From: Fimbriimonadaceae bacterium
GTDB taxonomy: Bacteria > Armatimonadota > Fimbriimonadia > Fimbriimonadales > Fimbriimonadaceae
Direction of reading: 5' to 3'
DNA: 64,000 bases
Assembly: GCA_019454125.1 (NCBI GenBank)
Contig: CP075365.1
Span: 1,792,218-1,856,217, forward strand
Below, piece after piece: positions 8,617 through 17,483 of the stretch. A model generated the notes under the pieces. That model worked only from the letters and a program-made list of their open reading frames with translations. It did not search any database and was not told where the DNA came from. Within the stretch, counting starts at the first letter, position 1. The number at the start of each line of letters is the position of its first letter. A program made the position numbers and the translations under genes.

Positions 8617-10826
8617 CGCGTCGCGCTGCCACCAAAGACGCGGAGGATCGAGAGCACGTCGGAGAGCATCCCGATGCGGTTCATCACCGATTGTAGGTGC
8701 CCAATATCCGTCACCTCGATCGTCGCGTCGATCTCTGCGGTGTGGTTCGGCATGGTGCGGATCTTCGCTCCGCTCACGTTCGTCTTCGTCTCGCCGAAAA
8801 TGGTGGAGACGTCCATCAGCAGCCCTTGCCGGTTCACGGTGATGATGCGAAGCTCCACCGAATGAGTGGACTTGTCCGCGGGCCACTCGATGGGGAGCAC
8901 GCGCTCCGCGTCGGTCTCGGCGAGGCGCATGGCGTTCGGGCACACGCGCCGGTGGATCAGGATTCCGCGGCCGCGCGTCACATAGCCGATCACGTCCTCG
9001 TTCGGCACCGGCAGGCAGCACTTGGCCCGGCGGAAGAGCACGTTGTCGATCCCGCCCGTGACGAGCGTCGGCTCCTTGGAGGTCGCCTTGCCGACGGTCA
9101 GGCCCTCGGGCTCTTGCTCGCGCGCGGTCTTTCGGATCTTGTCGACCACGTGCTGGACGCTGAGCAGCCCCTCGCCAACACGGGCGAAGACGTCTTCCCC
9201 CGTCGTGCAGTGCTTGAACTCGGGGGCCAGTTCGTTCATTCGCTCTTCGCCGACGAACTGGCGAGGGTCGAGCCCGGCCGATTTTAGGCCGCGCTCCAGC
9301 GCCTCTTTGCCTTGTGCCACGCTGTCCGCGCGGTTCCGCTTGCGGAAGTAGGTGCGGAGCTTCGAGCGGGCGTGTTGACTCTTGATGTGCTCGAGCCAGT
9401 CCAAGCTCGGCTGCGCGTTCGACCGCGTGATGAGCTCCACGACGTCGCCGTTCTTGAGCGTCGTGCTCAGCGGCACCATCGAGCCGTTCACCTTCGCGCC
9501 GACCAGGGTCACGCCAAGGTTCGTGTGGATGCGGAAGGCGAAGTCGATCGGCGTCGAGTCCTTCGGCAGGTCGAGCACGTCGCCCTTCGGGGTGAAGACG
9601 AAGACCTGCTCGCTAAAGAGGTCGGTCGAGACCGCCCGCAGGAAATCTGAGGAGGTGCGCGAATCGCTCGACCAGTCGAACAGCTGCCGGCGCAGGTCGC
9701 TCAGCTGCGAGCCGTCGTTCTTGTCCTTCCCTTCCTTATAGGTCCAGTGGGCGGCGACCCCGAATTCCGCCACCTCGTGCATGTGCTCCGTGCGGATTTG
9801 GATCTCGATAGGGTCGTTGCGCGGGCCGATCACCTTCGTGTGGAGCGACTGGTAGCCGTTCGGCTTTGGCATCGCGATGTAGTCGTAGAAGAGGCCCGGA
9901 ATCGGCAGAAAGAGCTCGTGCACGAGGCCAAGGGCGAGATAGCACTCGTAAGACTCCCGCAGAATGATGCGCATCGCCTGCAGGTCATAGATCTCTTCAA
10001 ACGGGACGCCGCCCTTCACGATCTTATTGAAGATGCTGTAGAGGTGCTTCGAGCGGCTGTTGATCATCGCATGGCCGAGACCCCTTTCCGCGAGGCGGCC
10101 ACGGATCATCTCGGTCGCTTCCGTCAGTTCCACGTCCCGTTGCTCGCGGCTCTTGGCGACCTTGTCGGCGATCTCGCTGAACTCTTTCGGGTGAAGCGTG
10201 CGGAAGGCAAGGTCTTCCAGCTGCCACTTCACCTGCCAGATGCCCAGGCGGGCGGCGAGCGGCGCATAGATGTCGAGCGTCTCGTTGGCGATGCGGATCT
10301 GCTTGTCCGGCGGCATCGCGTCCAGGGTGCGCATGTTGTGGAGGCGGTCGGCGAGTTTGATCACCATCACGCGCACGTCCTGCGCCATGGCCAGGAGCAT
10401 CTTGCGGAGGCTCTCGGCCGCCCTTGCGCTCTCGGCGGCGGCCCGCTTGCGCGGCGTCTCTTCGACCACCGGGCTAAGCTTCAGCTTGGTCACGCCTTCG
10501 ACAAGTTGGGCGACTTCCTCGCCGAACTTGCTGGAGACGCTTTCGAGCGAGAGCTGCGTGTCCTCGACCACGTCGTGCAACAGCGCGGCGATGATGGAGG
10601 CGTCGTCCATGTGCAGGTCCAGCACGATCTGGGCGACGGCGACGGGATGGGTGATGTAAGGCTCTCCCGTGACGCGCTGCTGGCCTGCGTGGGCAAGGGA
10701 CGCCGCCTCAAAGGCTTCGAAGATCGGCCCGAGGTCGCCCTCTGGGCGAGAGGCAGCGTAAGATTCGGCCAGGGGAAGGAAGGTCGCTGGCCAAGGGTCG
10801 CCTGCCAACCGAGACGAAGCCGCCAT
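8613..10826 (-). CDS. rel: bifunctional (p)ppGpp synthetase/hydrolase Rel
   Basis: About 737 residues. N-terminal HD hydrolase domain (AALLHDVVED), then the synthetase domain (LADRLHNMRTL upstream, YDLQAMRIIL and PKPNGYQSLHT inside), a TGS domain (VFVFTPKGDVLDLP), a conserved Cys/His region (KCCLPVPNEDVIGYVTRGRG) and a C-terminal ACT domain (ELRIITVNRQGLLMDVS). This is the full Rel/SpoT architecture that makes and degrades (p)ppGpp in the stringent response. The start is uncertain: ATG 10826 lies immediately after a terminator-like hairpin, and no ribosome binding site is visible. It forms an operon with dtd. Confidence 0.92.
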   Translation of the reverse strand: MAASSRLAGDPWPATFLPLAESYAASRPEGDLGPIFEAFEAASLAHAGQQRVTGEPYITHPVAVAQIVLDLHMDDASIIAALLHDVVEDTQLSLESVSSKFGEEVAQLVEGVTKLKLSPVVEETPRKRAAAESARAAESLRKMLLAMAQDVRVMVIKLADRLHNMRTLDAMPPDKQIRIANETLDIYAPLAARLGIWQVKWQLEDLAFRTLHPKEFSEIADKVAKSREQRDVELTEATEMIRGRLAERGLGHAMINSRSKHLYSIFNKIVKGGVPFEEIYDLQAMRIILRESYECYLALGLVHELFLPIPGLFYDYIAMPKPNGYQSLHTKVIGPRNDPIEIQIRTEHMHEVAEFGVAAHWTYKEGKDKNDGSQLSDLRRQLFDWSSDSRTSSDFLRAVSTDLFSEQVFVFTPKGDVLDLPKDSTPIDFAFRIHTNLGVTLVGAKVNGSMVPLSTTLKNGDVVELITRSNAQPSLDWLEHIKSQHARSKLRTYFRKRNRADSVAQGKEALERGLKSAGLDPRQFVGEERMNELAPEFKHCTTGEDVFARVGEGLLSVQHVVDKIRKTAREQEPEGLTVGKATSKEPTLVTGGIDNVLFRRAKCCLPVPNEDVIGYVTRGRGILIHRRVCPNAMRLAETDAERVLPIEWPADKSTHSVELRIITVNRQGLLMDVSTIFGETKTNVSGAKIRTMPNHTAEIDATIEVTDIGHLQSVMNRIGMLSDVLSILRVFGGSATR

Positions 10827-10831
10827 ACACA

Positions 10832-10866
10832 AAAGGCCCGAGCAACGCGCACCGCTCGGGCCCTTC
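10832..10866 (-). terminator. rho-independent terminator of the secreted-protein gene, abutting the rel start
   Basis: The arms GGCCCGAG and CTCGGGCC enclose a loop. Read on the minus strand, the stem is followed by TTTTGTG. It lies downstream of the minus-strand gene ending at 10904, and its T tail runs to within a few bases of the rel ATG at 10826. Confidence 0.75.
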
Positions 10867-10903
10867 GATTATAGCCGCCTCCGGACTTCCGGAGCGGAGC
10901 CTT

Positions 10904-12208
10904 TTACGGCCGGGACGTGATCCAGTTGAAGAGATCGAGCCGACACGCCCAAATCTGCTTCTGGACCGGGGCGACCTGCCGGTAGCTGACCCGGGCGCGG
11001 ACGGTCCCCGTGCCCGACTCGACGTAGTCGGCGGCCACACCAGGGACGTTAAGGAGCATGCGGCTGTCCGCCGTCGTAGCCCCGCGGGAGTCCACCGCGA
11101 TCCATTGGCCGGTGCGGAAGTTGAAGGCCTCCGTGACCTGGCCCAGGCCAGCTGTGTCGACGCCGCTCGAAAGGTCGAACTGGATCCCCGTGAGGTTCGT
11201 GGCGCCCGAGAAGCCATCAATGATGATCTGGATCGGAGCCTCGACCTGGTTCTGGACCAGGAACTTCTGGACGCGGTAGTAGTTCAGGTCCACGTTGTGG
11301 AGACTGCCGACGTTGCCGCCCACGGCCTTGCCTCGGACGACCTGTACCCCGATCGGCTTCAAAGTCTCCTGCGTCCCGGACTGGGCGACCGTCGCCTTGA
11401 AGAGGAAATTCGACTCGTTCGGAGTGCCGCCAAAGAAGTCGGTCTCCGTCTCGTCGAAGATCATGTTCGGCTCAAGGTCGTACCAAAACTGGTCGTCGCT
11501 CGAACCGGTCGTGGGGTTGCCCCCTCCGCTAAAGAGGGGCGACATCACGCCCACAAGGAAGGCGCCCTGGCCCGTGATATTGAACTCGCGCCAAGTCTGC
11601 GAGGTGAAGGCGTTCGTTCCAGGGACGGTGATCTTGTTCGGGCTGCTCGACCAGTCAAAATCCAGGGTGTACCCACCCTCCCCGAAGAACTGGCTCGTAT
11701 TCACGATGAGGCCGTAGTCGTTCACGAACCGGCGGTCGAAAGCGCTGTTGCCCGCTCCCCGGCCGGTCGTGTAGGTTTCCCAGCAGCTCATATGCAGGAG
11801 CACAAGGCCGGAGCTTCGCCGTGCATAGACGCCGACCCGCATCTGCGACCAGGGTTTGCCGCTGCCAGCCCCGGTCGGGCGCAGATCGTCCAGCGCGCTG
11901 CACATGTCCGGGTCGTAAAAGTAGTAGTCGGGTCGGTCGTTCTCATAGACGGTTGTCTCTGCTTGCGGAGTGACGTCCACCGGCTTGTTGTCGAGCGGGC
12001 GCCAGCCCCACTTGACGTTGTAAGCGTCGACCTTGCGAATTGTCAGAGGGATCTCCGTCCCAGTCAGGTCGACGTAGCTGCCGTCCGGCTGTTGCGCATA
12101 GCCAAAGGCGACGCGTGCGGTGGTCCGGACCTCTTGGGCCACGCCCGCCATGGCGAGAAGCGAGAAAGTGAGGAGCGCCACAAGGCGCGACCAATATCGA
12201 TGATTCAT
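10904..12208 (-). CDS. secreted protein with window-shared C-terminal domain (copy D)
   Basis: 434 residues with a signal peptide (RLVALLTFSLLAMAGVAQ) and a beta-rich middle region without recognisable catalytic motifs. The last about 149 residues (bases 10904-11355) belong to a domain found in three other secreted proteins of this window. Shared landmarks: RGKAVGGN near its start, the KFLVQN segment, EAFNFRTGQW, TVRARVSYRQ, and a terminal LDLFNWITSRP. The front half resembles none of the others. It has its own promoter region (12209-12375) and a terminator, so it is monocistronic. Function unknown; surface or matrix protein by inference. Confidence 0.7.
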   Translation of the reverse strand: MNHRYWSRLVALLTFSLLAMAGVAQEVRTTARVAFGYAQQPDGSYVDLTGTEIPLTIRKVDAYNVKWGWRPLDNKPVDVTPQAETTVYENDRPDYYFYDPDMCSALDDLRPTGAGSGKPWSQMRVGVYARRSSGLVLLHMSCWETYTTGRGAGNSAFDRRFVNDYGLIVNTSQFFGEGGYTLDFDWSSSPNKITVPGTNAFTSQTWREFNITGQGAFLVGVMSPLFSGGGNPTTGSSDDQFWYDLEPNMIFDETETDFFGGTPNESNFLFKATVAQSGTQETLKPIGVQVVRGKAVGGNVGSLHNVDLNYYRVQKFLVQNQVEAPIQIIIDGFSGATNLTGIQFDLSSGVDTAGLGQVTEAFNFRTGQWIAVDSRGATTADSRMLLNVPGVAADYVESGTGTVRARVSYRQVAPVQKQIWACRLDLFNWITSRP

Positions 12209-12375
12209 GTCGGCCAGAACCTATTGTACGACCAAGGTGGTCCGACCGGATACCAGTTTTCCACCAAGGCCGTCGCGGTTCTTATGACTCACCCTCGGCG
12301 GAACCTGTTCCCTCCGCGTCACGCAACAACCGTGTCTTTATCAGCATCTTTCTGTCACGGGGCAGGGTTTTAGGT

Positions 12376-13149
12376 TCAAAGGTCAAAGGTGGCGATCAAA
12401 GGCGTGTGGTCGCTTGGCCGGTCCATGGCCCGTGGCGCTTTGTCGACGACGCACTCCACGCACCTTTCCGCCAGGGGCGGGGTCGCATAGATGTGGTCGA
12501 TCCGCCAGCCGTAGTTGCGTTCGAGGCTTCGCGGGATCAGATAGTCCCAGAACGTATAGTGGCCGGGGCCCTGTGTGTGCTTTCGGAAGCAATCGGTCCA
12601 GCCCCATTCGACTGCGCGGGCCAAGGCCGCCTTCTCTTCGGGCTGGAAGCCGACGTCTTTGCGGCGCTTTTCGGGGTGGTAGACGTCGTCATCGGTGGGA
12701 GCGACGTTGATGTCGCCGAGCCAGACCACCCTCTCCTCGGGCTGGAAACGCTGCTCGATGTAGCGGCGGAAACGGTCGAACCAGGCGAGTTTATACGCGT
12801 ATGGCTCGCTGCCGACCCGAGTGCCGTTCGGCACGTAGGTGCAAACCACCGAAAAGTCGCCGAACCGTGCGCGGAGGAGCCGTGCGTCGTCCGGCCACTC
12901 GGGGTCTTCGAACCCCTGGACGGACTCCAGGGCGGGCGTGAGGCTCAAGATGGCCACGCCGCTGCGCTGGGGCTGGCCGTGGAAGACGGAGTGGTAGCCA
13001 AGGAACTCGAGGTCCATCAGCGGAAACTTGTCGTCGCTGACTTTTGTCTCCTGCAGGGCTACGACGTCCGGGCGCTCGATCTCCAGCCAGGCCGTGAGGA
13101 TCGGCAACCGGGCGCGAATCGAGTTCACATTAAAGGTGGCGATCCTCAT
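12376..13149 (-). CDS. xthA: exodeoxyribonuclease III (AP endonuclease)
   Basis: 257 residues, the usual length. ExoIII/EEP signatures: MRIATFNVNSIRARL, VVALQETKV (metal Glu), WLGDINVAPTDDDV (catalytic Asp-Asn), YGWRIDHIYAT and the terminal SDHTPLIATF (Asp-His pair). No signal peptide, so it is the cytoplasmic repair enzyme that cuts 5' to abasic sites and removes 3' blocks. It works in the same base-excision pathway as the fpg product encoded earlier in the window. Confidence 0.93.
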   Translation of the reverse strand: MRIATFNVNSIRARLPILTAWLEIERPDVVALQETKVSDDKFPLMDLEFLGYHSVFHGQPQRSGVAILSLTPALESVQGFEDPEWPDDARLLRARFGDFSVVCTYVPNGTRVGSEPYAYKLAWFDRFRRYIEQRFQPEERVVWLGDINVAPTDDDVYHPEKRRKDVGFQPEEKAALARAVEWGWTDCFRKHTQGPGHYTFWDYLIPRSLERNYGWRIDHIYATPPLAERCVECVVDKAPRAMDRPSDHTPLIATFDL

Positions 13150-13217
13150 CGTGGCGGCGAGGTTACCGTCTTGCTCCGGGCCCTACCTCGAAAGGCACGG
13201 ACAGGGTGCGGACAGCC

Positions 13218-13598
13218 TTAGCCTTCCGCGACGGCCCGATAGGCCTCGGGATCGAGCAGTCCCTCGACGGACGCGGGGTCAGTAAGCTTCACCTTGACGA
13301 TCCAGCCCGCTCCATAAGGGTCGGAGTTCACCAACTCCGACTGTGCCCCGAGGGTCTCGTTCACGGCTACGACCTCTCCAGAGACCGGCGCATAGAGGTC
13401 GGAGACCGTCTTCACGCTCTCTACCGAACCGAACGTCTCGTCCGCGCTGACCGCGCGACCGGGGGTCGGCAAGTCGACGAAGACGATGTCGCCCAGTTCC
13501 GATTGGGCGTGGTCGGTGATGCCGATCGTGGCCGTATCGCCTTCAATTCGGACCCATTCGTGGGACTTCGTATAGCGGAGGTCGTCTGGTACGTTCAC
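13218..13598 (-). CDS. gcvH: glycine cleavage system H protein
   Basis: 126 residues with the H-protein fold: [20 protein letters not shown] at the N-terminus, GDIVFVDLP, and the lipoylation hairpin [20 protein letters not shown] in which the Lys of ESVKT carries lipoate. The lipoyl arm shuttles the aminomethyl group between the P, T and L proteins of glycine cleavage. GTG start. gcvPB and a probable octanoyltransferase lie about 3-5 kb away in the same orientation, but gcvT and gcvPA are not in the window. Confidence 0.95.
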   Translation of the reverse strand: MNVPDDLRYTKSHEWVRIEGDTATIGITDHAQSELGDIVFVDLPTPGRAVSADETFGSVESVKTVSDLYAPVSGEVVAVNETLGAQSELVNSDPYGAGWIVKVKLTDPASVEGLLDPEAYRAVAEG

Positions 13599-13687
13599 AG
13601 GGACTCAAGGTTACCCCTTGCGGGCACCACAGACCACCCTGGGAACTCGCTCGGGAGATCTGCCGTTCAATACCGTGAGGCAATTAC

Positions 13688-14248
13688 ATGAGTTCAAAGC
13701 TGATCCTTGGCGCCGTCGCAATCGCCGCCCTCGCCCTTCCCGCGTTCGCCCTTTTTTCCCGGGAAGTGACGTCGGGACCGGAAATCGGAGAGACCGTCAC
13801 CCCGTTCCACCCGCAGCATGTGACGGGCCCTGACGGAGGCACGGACAACTGCCCGCCCTGCACTTATGGCAACTTGCCCGCAGTCCAGGTCTGGCTCAAC
13901 GGGGACAGCGACGACAACGTGGCCGCCATCGCGGGCTTGCTCAATGGGGCCGTGAAGTCTCCGGACTCCAAGCTGAAGGTGTTCGTGATCTTCCTGAACG
14001 AGCCCGGCCAGGAGGCTGAGATGGCCACGTCCATCCAAAAACTCGCTGACAAGACGGGTTACAAGGACATCGATATGGCCTATGTCCCCAAGGACAGCGA
14101 GTACGTCAAGGACTACAAGATCGACCTCAAGGCCAAGAACACGGTCTTCGTCTACAAGAACCGCAAGGTCACGGCGAAGTGGGTCGATATGAACGCTTCG
14201 CAGAAGGCCGAGAAGCTCACGGCCGCGATCAAGGCCGTCAACAACTAA
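13688..14248 (+). CDS. exported thioredoxin-fold protein with CPPC motif
   Basis: 186 residues with an N-terminal signal or anchor (LILGAVAIAALALPAFA). The sequence PFHPQHVTGPDGG is followed by NCPPC, then alternating beta and alpha elements (AVQVWLNGDSDD, KVFVIFLNEPG, NTVFVYKNRKV) compatible with a thioredoxin/peroxiredoxin-like fold. CPPC is a redox-active or metal-binding pair. It looks like an envelope thiol protein of the AhpC/Redoxin group; the partner is unknown. A GAGG ribosome binding site precedes the ATG by 8 bases, and a terminator follows. Confidence 0.65.
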   Translation: MSSKLILGAVAIAALALPAFALFSREVTSGPEIGETVTPFHPQHVTGPDGGTDNCPPCTYGNLPAVQVWLNGDSDDNVAAIAGLLNGAVKSPDSKLKVFVIFLNEPGQEAEMATSIQKLADKTGYKDIDMAYVPKDSEYVKDYKIDLKAKNTVFVYKNRKVTAKWVDMNASQKAEKLTAAIKAVNN

Positions 14249-14253
14249 GCCGC

Positions 14254-14296
14254 TTCAAGAAGCCCCTTCGCAGGAATGCCGAGGGGCTTTCTCGTG
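14254..14296 (+). terminator. rho-independent terminator after the CPPC thioredoxin-like gene
   Basis: AGCCCCTTCG and CGAGGGGCT pair around a short loop and are followed by TTTCTCG. It starts within 10 bases of the stop codon at 14248. Confidence 0.75.
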
Positions 14297-14302
14297 CCTC
14301 GC

Positions 14303-15100
14303 TCACTCGTGCTGGGCGTGGACGCCAAGGATCTGGAACAGCGCGCGCAGGTCGTCGGCGACCGCATCGGGCACCCGCGAGCCGGGCGGCGCCTCCTCCG
14401 GCTTACCCGTCCTGCTGCTTGGCGCAACGTCAGAGTTGCGACGGATCCAAAACGTCTTCCAACCGCAATCCATCGCCGGCACCATGTCGTGCGCATAGCT
14501 GTTGCCCACGAAGAGCATCTCGTGCGGCTCGACGCCTGCCATCTCCTCGGCGCGTCGCATGACCGCGATGTCCGGCTTCCCTTTCCCGAACTCGCCTTCG
14601 ATAAGGATGTGCGAGAAGTAGTCGTTGATCCCCAAAGTCGCGATCTGCTGCCGCTGAATGTCCGCGGGGCCGTTCGTGATCATGCCGAGCGGATAGGCCC
14701 GCTGGAGCACGGTCAGCACCTCGATGGATTCAGGAAAGAGCCGCAGGCGCGCGTTGCGTTCCCGGCCATAGCTGTCGCTCAGGCGCCAGGCGAGCTCGGG
14801 GTCATCGATCCCAAGGCTCAGAAGGACTTCGTTCATGAGCTGCGTCCGGGTCACGCCCCCTTGGCTCAGATAGATCTCGTACCAGTGCGAGGTCTTCAAC
14901 TCGGAGGCGAAGCGGCGGAACTCTTCCGACCACGTCTTGAGGAGCGTCTCCTTGGTCACGTTGGGAACGGGGACTTCGTCGAGGGCCGCCCTGAGGCCGC
15001 CTTTGGCCGCGTCCCAATAGGCGCATAGCGTGTCGTCAAGGTCAAAGAAGACGGCGCGGACCTTCGAGAAATCGGCCCCTTCTTTGACCTGTGTTTCCAT
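14303..15100 (-). CDS. HAD superfamily hydrolase (YjjG-like phosphatase)
   Basis: 265 residues. HAD motif I is AVFFDLDDTLCAYWD with both catalytic Asp, motif II is MITNGP, the motif III Lys is in the GKGKPD segment, and motif IV is LFVGNSYAHDM. An alpha-helical cap lies between motifs I and II (subfamily IA). Such enzymes dephosphorylate small metabolites, often nucleotides, but the substrate cannot be read from sequence. The start is three bases after the stop of the upstream lipoprotein gene, so the two are co-transcribed. The C-terminal 20 residues are weakly conserved. Confidence 0.8.
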   Translation of the reverse strand: METQVKEGADFSKVRAVFFDLDDTLCAYWDAAKGGLRAALDEVPVPNVTKETLLKTWSEEFRRFASELKTSHWYEIYLSQGGVTRTQLMNEVLLSLGIDDPELAWRLSDSYGRERNARLRLFPESIEVLTVLQRAYPLGMITNGPADIQRQQIATLGINDYFSHILIEGEFGKGKPDIAVMRRAEEMAGVEPHEMLFVGNSYAHDMVPAMDCGWKTFWIRRNSDVAPSSRTGKPEEAPPGSRVPDAVADDLRALFQILGVHAQHE

Positions 15101-15103
15101 GGG

Positions 15104-16228
15104 TTACTTCCGGACCAGGGTGGATTTGATCGTCTGCGTAAGGCTCATCCCCATAAGCCCTTGGACGTCGATCTGCCCCTGGTAGTCGATCTTTGATGGG
15201 ATGCCGGACTTTGCATCGACAGTGGCGTTGCCGGTCGTGTCGATCACAAACGTGGTGCGCATCTCTCGCGCCTCGCTGATGGTCTTGCCCTCCTTGTCCT
15301 TCATGGCGGGCATCTTCATGATCATGACCGGCCTTCCAGAAAGCTTGAACGTGATGTTCGCCGTTCCCTTCGCCGAGTCATAGGAGTTCAGCGTGAACTT
15401 GATGGGAACGTCACCCTTCTCAAACGTCGCGCCCTGCATCGGCATCATCGCCTGGAGCATTTTCGGAAAGTTCATCACGCCGGACCAGGTGTCGCCCGCC
15501 TTAACCGCGGATTCTGGGTAAGTGAGCCCGAAAAACCCGGTGTTCGAGGAGAGCCCCGCTGCGACGATGTCGGACATCGAGCCCTTCGTCACTTCCTGGT
15601 TTAGGGCATTGCCGCGGGCGTCGTATGTGGAGACTACCGACGCACCCTCCATCTTCTTTGTGGCCTGGTCGACCTGGGCCTGCATTGCGGCGTCGCCCGC
15701 GTCCGACTTCACCTTCGCGATCATCATTTCGACCTTGGTTTTGCCGTCCTTGACTTCCAGCACCTTGAGCTTCAAGTCGGTCTCGCTCTTGCTGGTGGTC
15801 GGTTTCGGCATGTTCTTCTCGTCGCCCTTAAACTTCTGGGTCGACTCGCTGTTCGAGCGGAAACTGATCTCCTTGCCAGATTCCATGACAAGTTTCAACG
15901 TGACTCCTCCGGTGGAGACTGGAGTCGAGGGCGCCACGGGCGCATCCGTGACCTTCGACACCGTGTCCGGCCGGGCAACCTGGTTCGAAGTCGGGGTGCT
16001 CGGATCGGTCGGGGGGGGCGTGGTCGTCGTCGTGCCGGTGGCAGTGGGTTCGCTCGTCGCAGCGACCAATCCGTCAGAGGGACCGCTCTCGCGCACGACG
16101 TCCGTCTTCTCCTTCTTCGCATCGGGATCGAACGAGACGTTCATTTTTTCGCGCGGCTGGCAACCGGCGAGGAAGAGCGCCAGGGCGCAGAAAGTCGGGA
16201 CGGCTAGCGCCCATCGGGAGTTCTTCAC
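15104..16228 (-). CDS. lipoprotein, DUF6263-like
   Basis: 374 residues. A signal peptide ends with the lipobox FLAGC, so the mature protein is lipid-anchored. A Thr/Pro/Ser-rich linker (about residues 45-105) is followed by a beta-rich domain with repeated KLVMESGKEISF-type strands and charged loops; the pattern resembles DUF6263 proteins of unknown function. No enzymatic motif is visible. It sits between the lipM-like gene and the HAD gene on the same strand and is probably in one transcript with the HAD gene. Confidence 0.65.
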   Translation of the reverse strand: MKNSRWALAVPTFCALALFLAGCQPREKMNVSFDPDAKKEKTDVVRESGPSDGLVAATSEPTATGTTTTTPPPTDPSTPTSNQVARPDTVSKVTDAPVAPSTPVSTGGVTLKLVMESGKEISFRSNSESTQKFKGDEKNMPKPTTSKSETDLKLKVLEVKDGKTKVEMMIAKVKSDAGDAAMQAQVDQATKKMEGASVVSTYDARGNALNQEVTKGSMSDIVAAGLSSNTGFFGLTYPESAVKAGDTWSGVMNFPKMLQAMMPMQGATFEKGDVPIKFTLNSYDSAKGTANITFKLSGRPVMIMKMPAMKDKEGKTISEAREMRTTFVIDTTGNATVDAKSGIPSKIDYQGQIDVQGLMGMSLTQTIKSTLVRK

Positions 16229-16257
16229 GGTTCCTTATTGTACGTTTCTTTCGAACA

Positions 16258-16929
16258 TCACGATGCGAACTGGGCCAACACGCGCTCCATAGCCCCAGCG
16301 AGGGCCTCGGGCGAGAGTCTGACCCAGTAGGCGGGCGCGCCGTTTCGAATGACGCTTGCAGGTTCGCAGAGGGGCGGCCCGGCGGGGATAGACGCTTGCG
16401 CGAGCACACTTCCCCGATAGATCCGCAGCGCGCACCCGCAGACCTTTTGTCCGGACGCATCCACCAGGTCGGTCGCGGCGACGTGGGCAAAGCAGTCGGC
16501 CCCGGGGCCATAGGGCGTGCGGCTCCCGTTCTGGGCCGCGCCGACCCCGCTCAGCCTCAGCGCTTCGCCGAGCAACGGCACGATCCGCTGGTAGACCTTG
16601 CGAACGCTGCGGCCTTCCCCCTCTGCGAGCCCCAGGCTCGCCAAGGGCATCGCCAGCCCGAGAGTCACATCGTGCCCGTGAAGGACAGCACGACCACCCG
16701 TCGGGCGCTTCACCCAGCGAGTCGCGCCAGGGTCCACCAGGGCCCGCTCCGGGCTTTGCCCGGTTCCCAGGCTGACCCAGACGCCGTCCCATCGGTAGAC
16801 GCGAAAGCGCAAGCCGCTCCCCAGCAGGGCCGCGTCGCGCAGCATGTTCTCGATGCCGCCGATCGGCCCCTCGAGCGAGCCGAACCGATAAGGCCCCGGG
16901 TTAGAGCACGCGCTGATAAAGGTCGACAC
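16258..16929 (-). CDS. lipoate/octanoyl transferase family protein (LipM-like)
   Basis: 223 residues of the biotin/lipoate ligase fold (BPL_LplA_LipB). Conserved parts: RRPTGGR-type loop (KRPTGGRAVLHGHDVTL), ENMLRDAALL near the N-terminus, and the segment around ADCFAHVAATD followed by GQKVCGCALRI. The Cys of DCF aligns by eye with the catalytic Cys of the octanoyltransferase LipM, and the Lys of GQKV with the conserved Lys. It would attach octanoyl or lipoyl groups to carrier domains such as GcvH. GTG start at 16929 overlaps the preceding gene by 29 bases. Together with gcvPB upstream this makes a glycine-cleavage/lipoylation operon. Confidence 0.78.
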   Translation of the reverse strand: MSTFISACSNPGPYRFGSLEGPIGGIENMLRDAALLGSGLRFRVYRWDGVWVSLGTGQSPERALVDPGATRWVKRPTGGRAVLHGHDVTLGLAMPLASLGLAEGEGRSVRKVYQRIVPLLGEALRLSGVGAAQNGSRTPYGPGADCFAHVAATDLVDASGQKVCGCALRIYRGSVLAQASIPAGPPLCEPASVIRNGAPAYWVRLSPEALAGAMERVLAQFAS

Positions 16930-17473
16930 GGTAAAGCGATTTCGCGGGGAGGCTTTGCTCGTAGGACTGGCGCGACCCCCAGAAGCAGATGCCGACGATC
17001 TCTTCCGCGACGTCGTCGTGCTGCAGCACCATGCTGCCCTTGTAGCCCTTGATCATCGCGAGTTCGTCGAAGATCGAACTGAGCTCGCCGACCAGTTCGT
17101 CCTCCATCCCCGGGTCGGAGATGCGGATGCTTGTGGAAAGGAACGTTCCGGCCCTCATCTGCTCGAGCGTGCCGCCCTTCTTTTCCAAGACTACGAGCCG
17201 AAGGATGTCCGGAGAGCCCACAAGCAGCCGCTCGAAGGCTTCATAGACGTCGCTGCTGACGAGCGTCTCGAAGGCTTGGAGGGCGTCCGCTTCCGACCGA
17301 TAGTGGCCGAGCGTGCAGAACGCGAAGGGATCGTCAAACCGTTCCCAGAGGCTCATCGAGATGAACCCCGGGACGATTTGAAGGTGTTCCAAGACCTGTT
17401 CGCGCAGGTCCCTTAAAGCGTCGGGGTCGATTTGACCGAACCGAGCCCGAGTGAAGACGACGACCTCGCGCAT
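16901..17473 (-). CDS. duplicated antibiotic-biosynthesis-monooxygenase-like (dimeric alpha-beta barrel) protein
   Basis: 190 residues that appear to be two similar halves of about 95 residues. The first has MREVVVFTRARFG, VPGFISMSLWERFDDP and a CTLGHYRSEADALQAFE stretch; the second has FLSTSIRI, IKGYKGSMVLQHDD and ICFWGSRQSYEQ. This is the pattern of ABM/dimeric alpha-beta barrel proteins. No cofactor-binding or catalytic residue can be assigned. It lies between gcvPB (10-base gap) and the lipM-like gene (overlap), so a link to glycine cleavage or lipoylation is possible but unproven. ATG at 17473 is preferred over the upstream extension. Confidence 0.55.
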   Translation of the reverse strand: MREVVVFTRARFGQIDPDALRDLREQVLEHLQIVPGFISMSLWERFDDPFAFCTLGHYRSEADALQAFETLVSSDVYEAFERLLVGSPDILRLVVLEKKGGTLEQMRAGTFLSTSIRISDPGMEDELVGELSSIFDELAMIKGYKGSMVLQHDDVAEEIVGICFWGSRQSYEQSLPAKSLYRVDLYQRVL

Positions 17474-17483
17474 AGGCCCCGCT

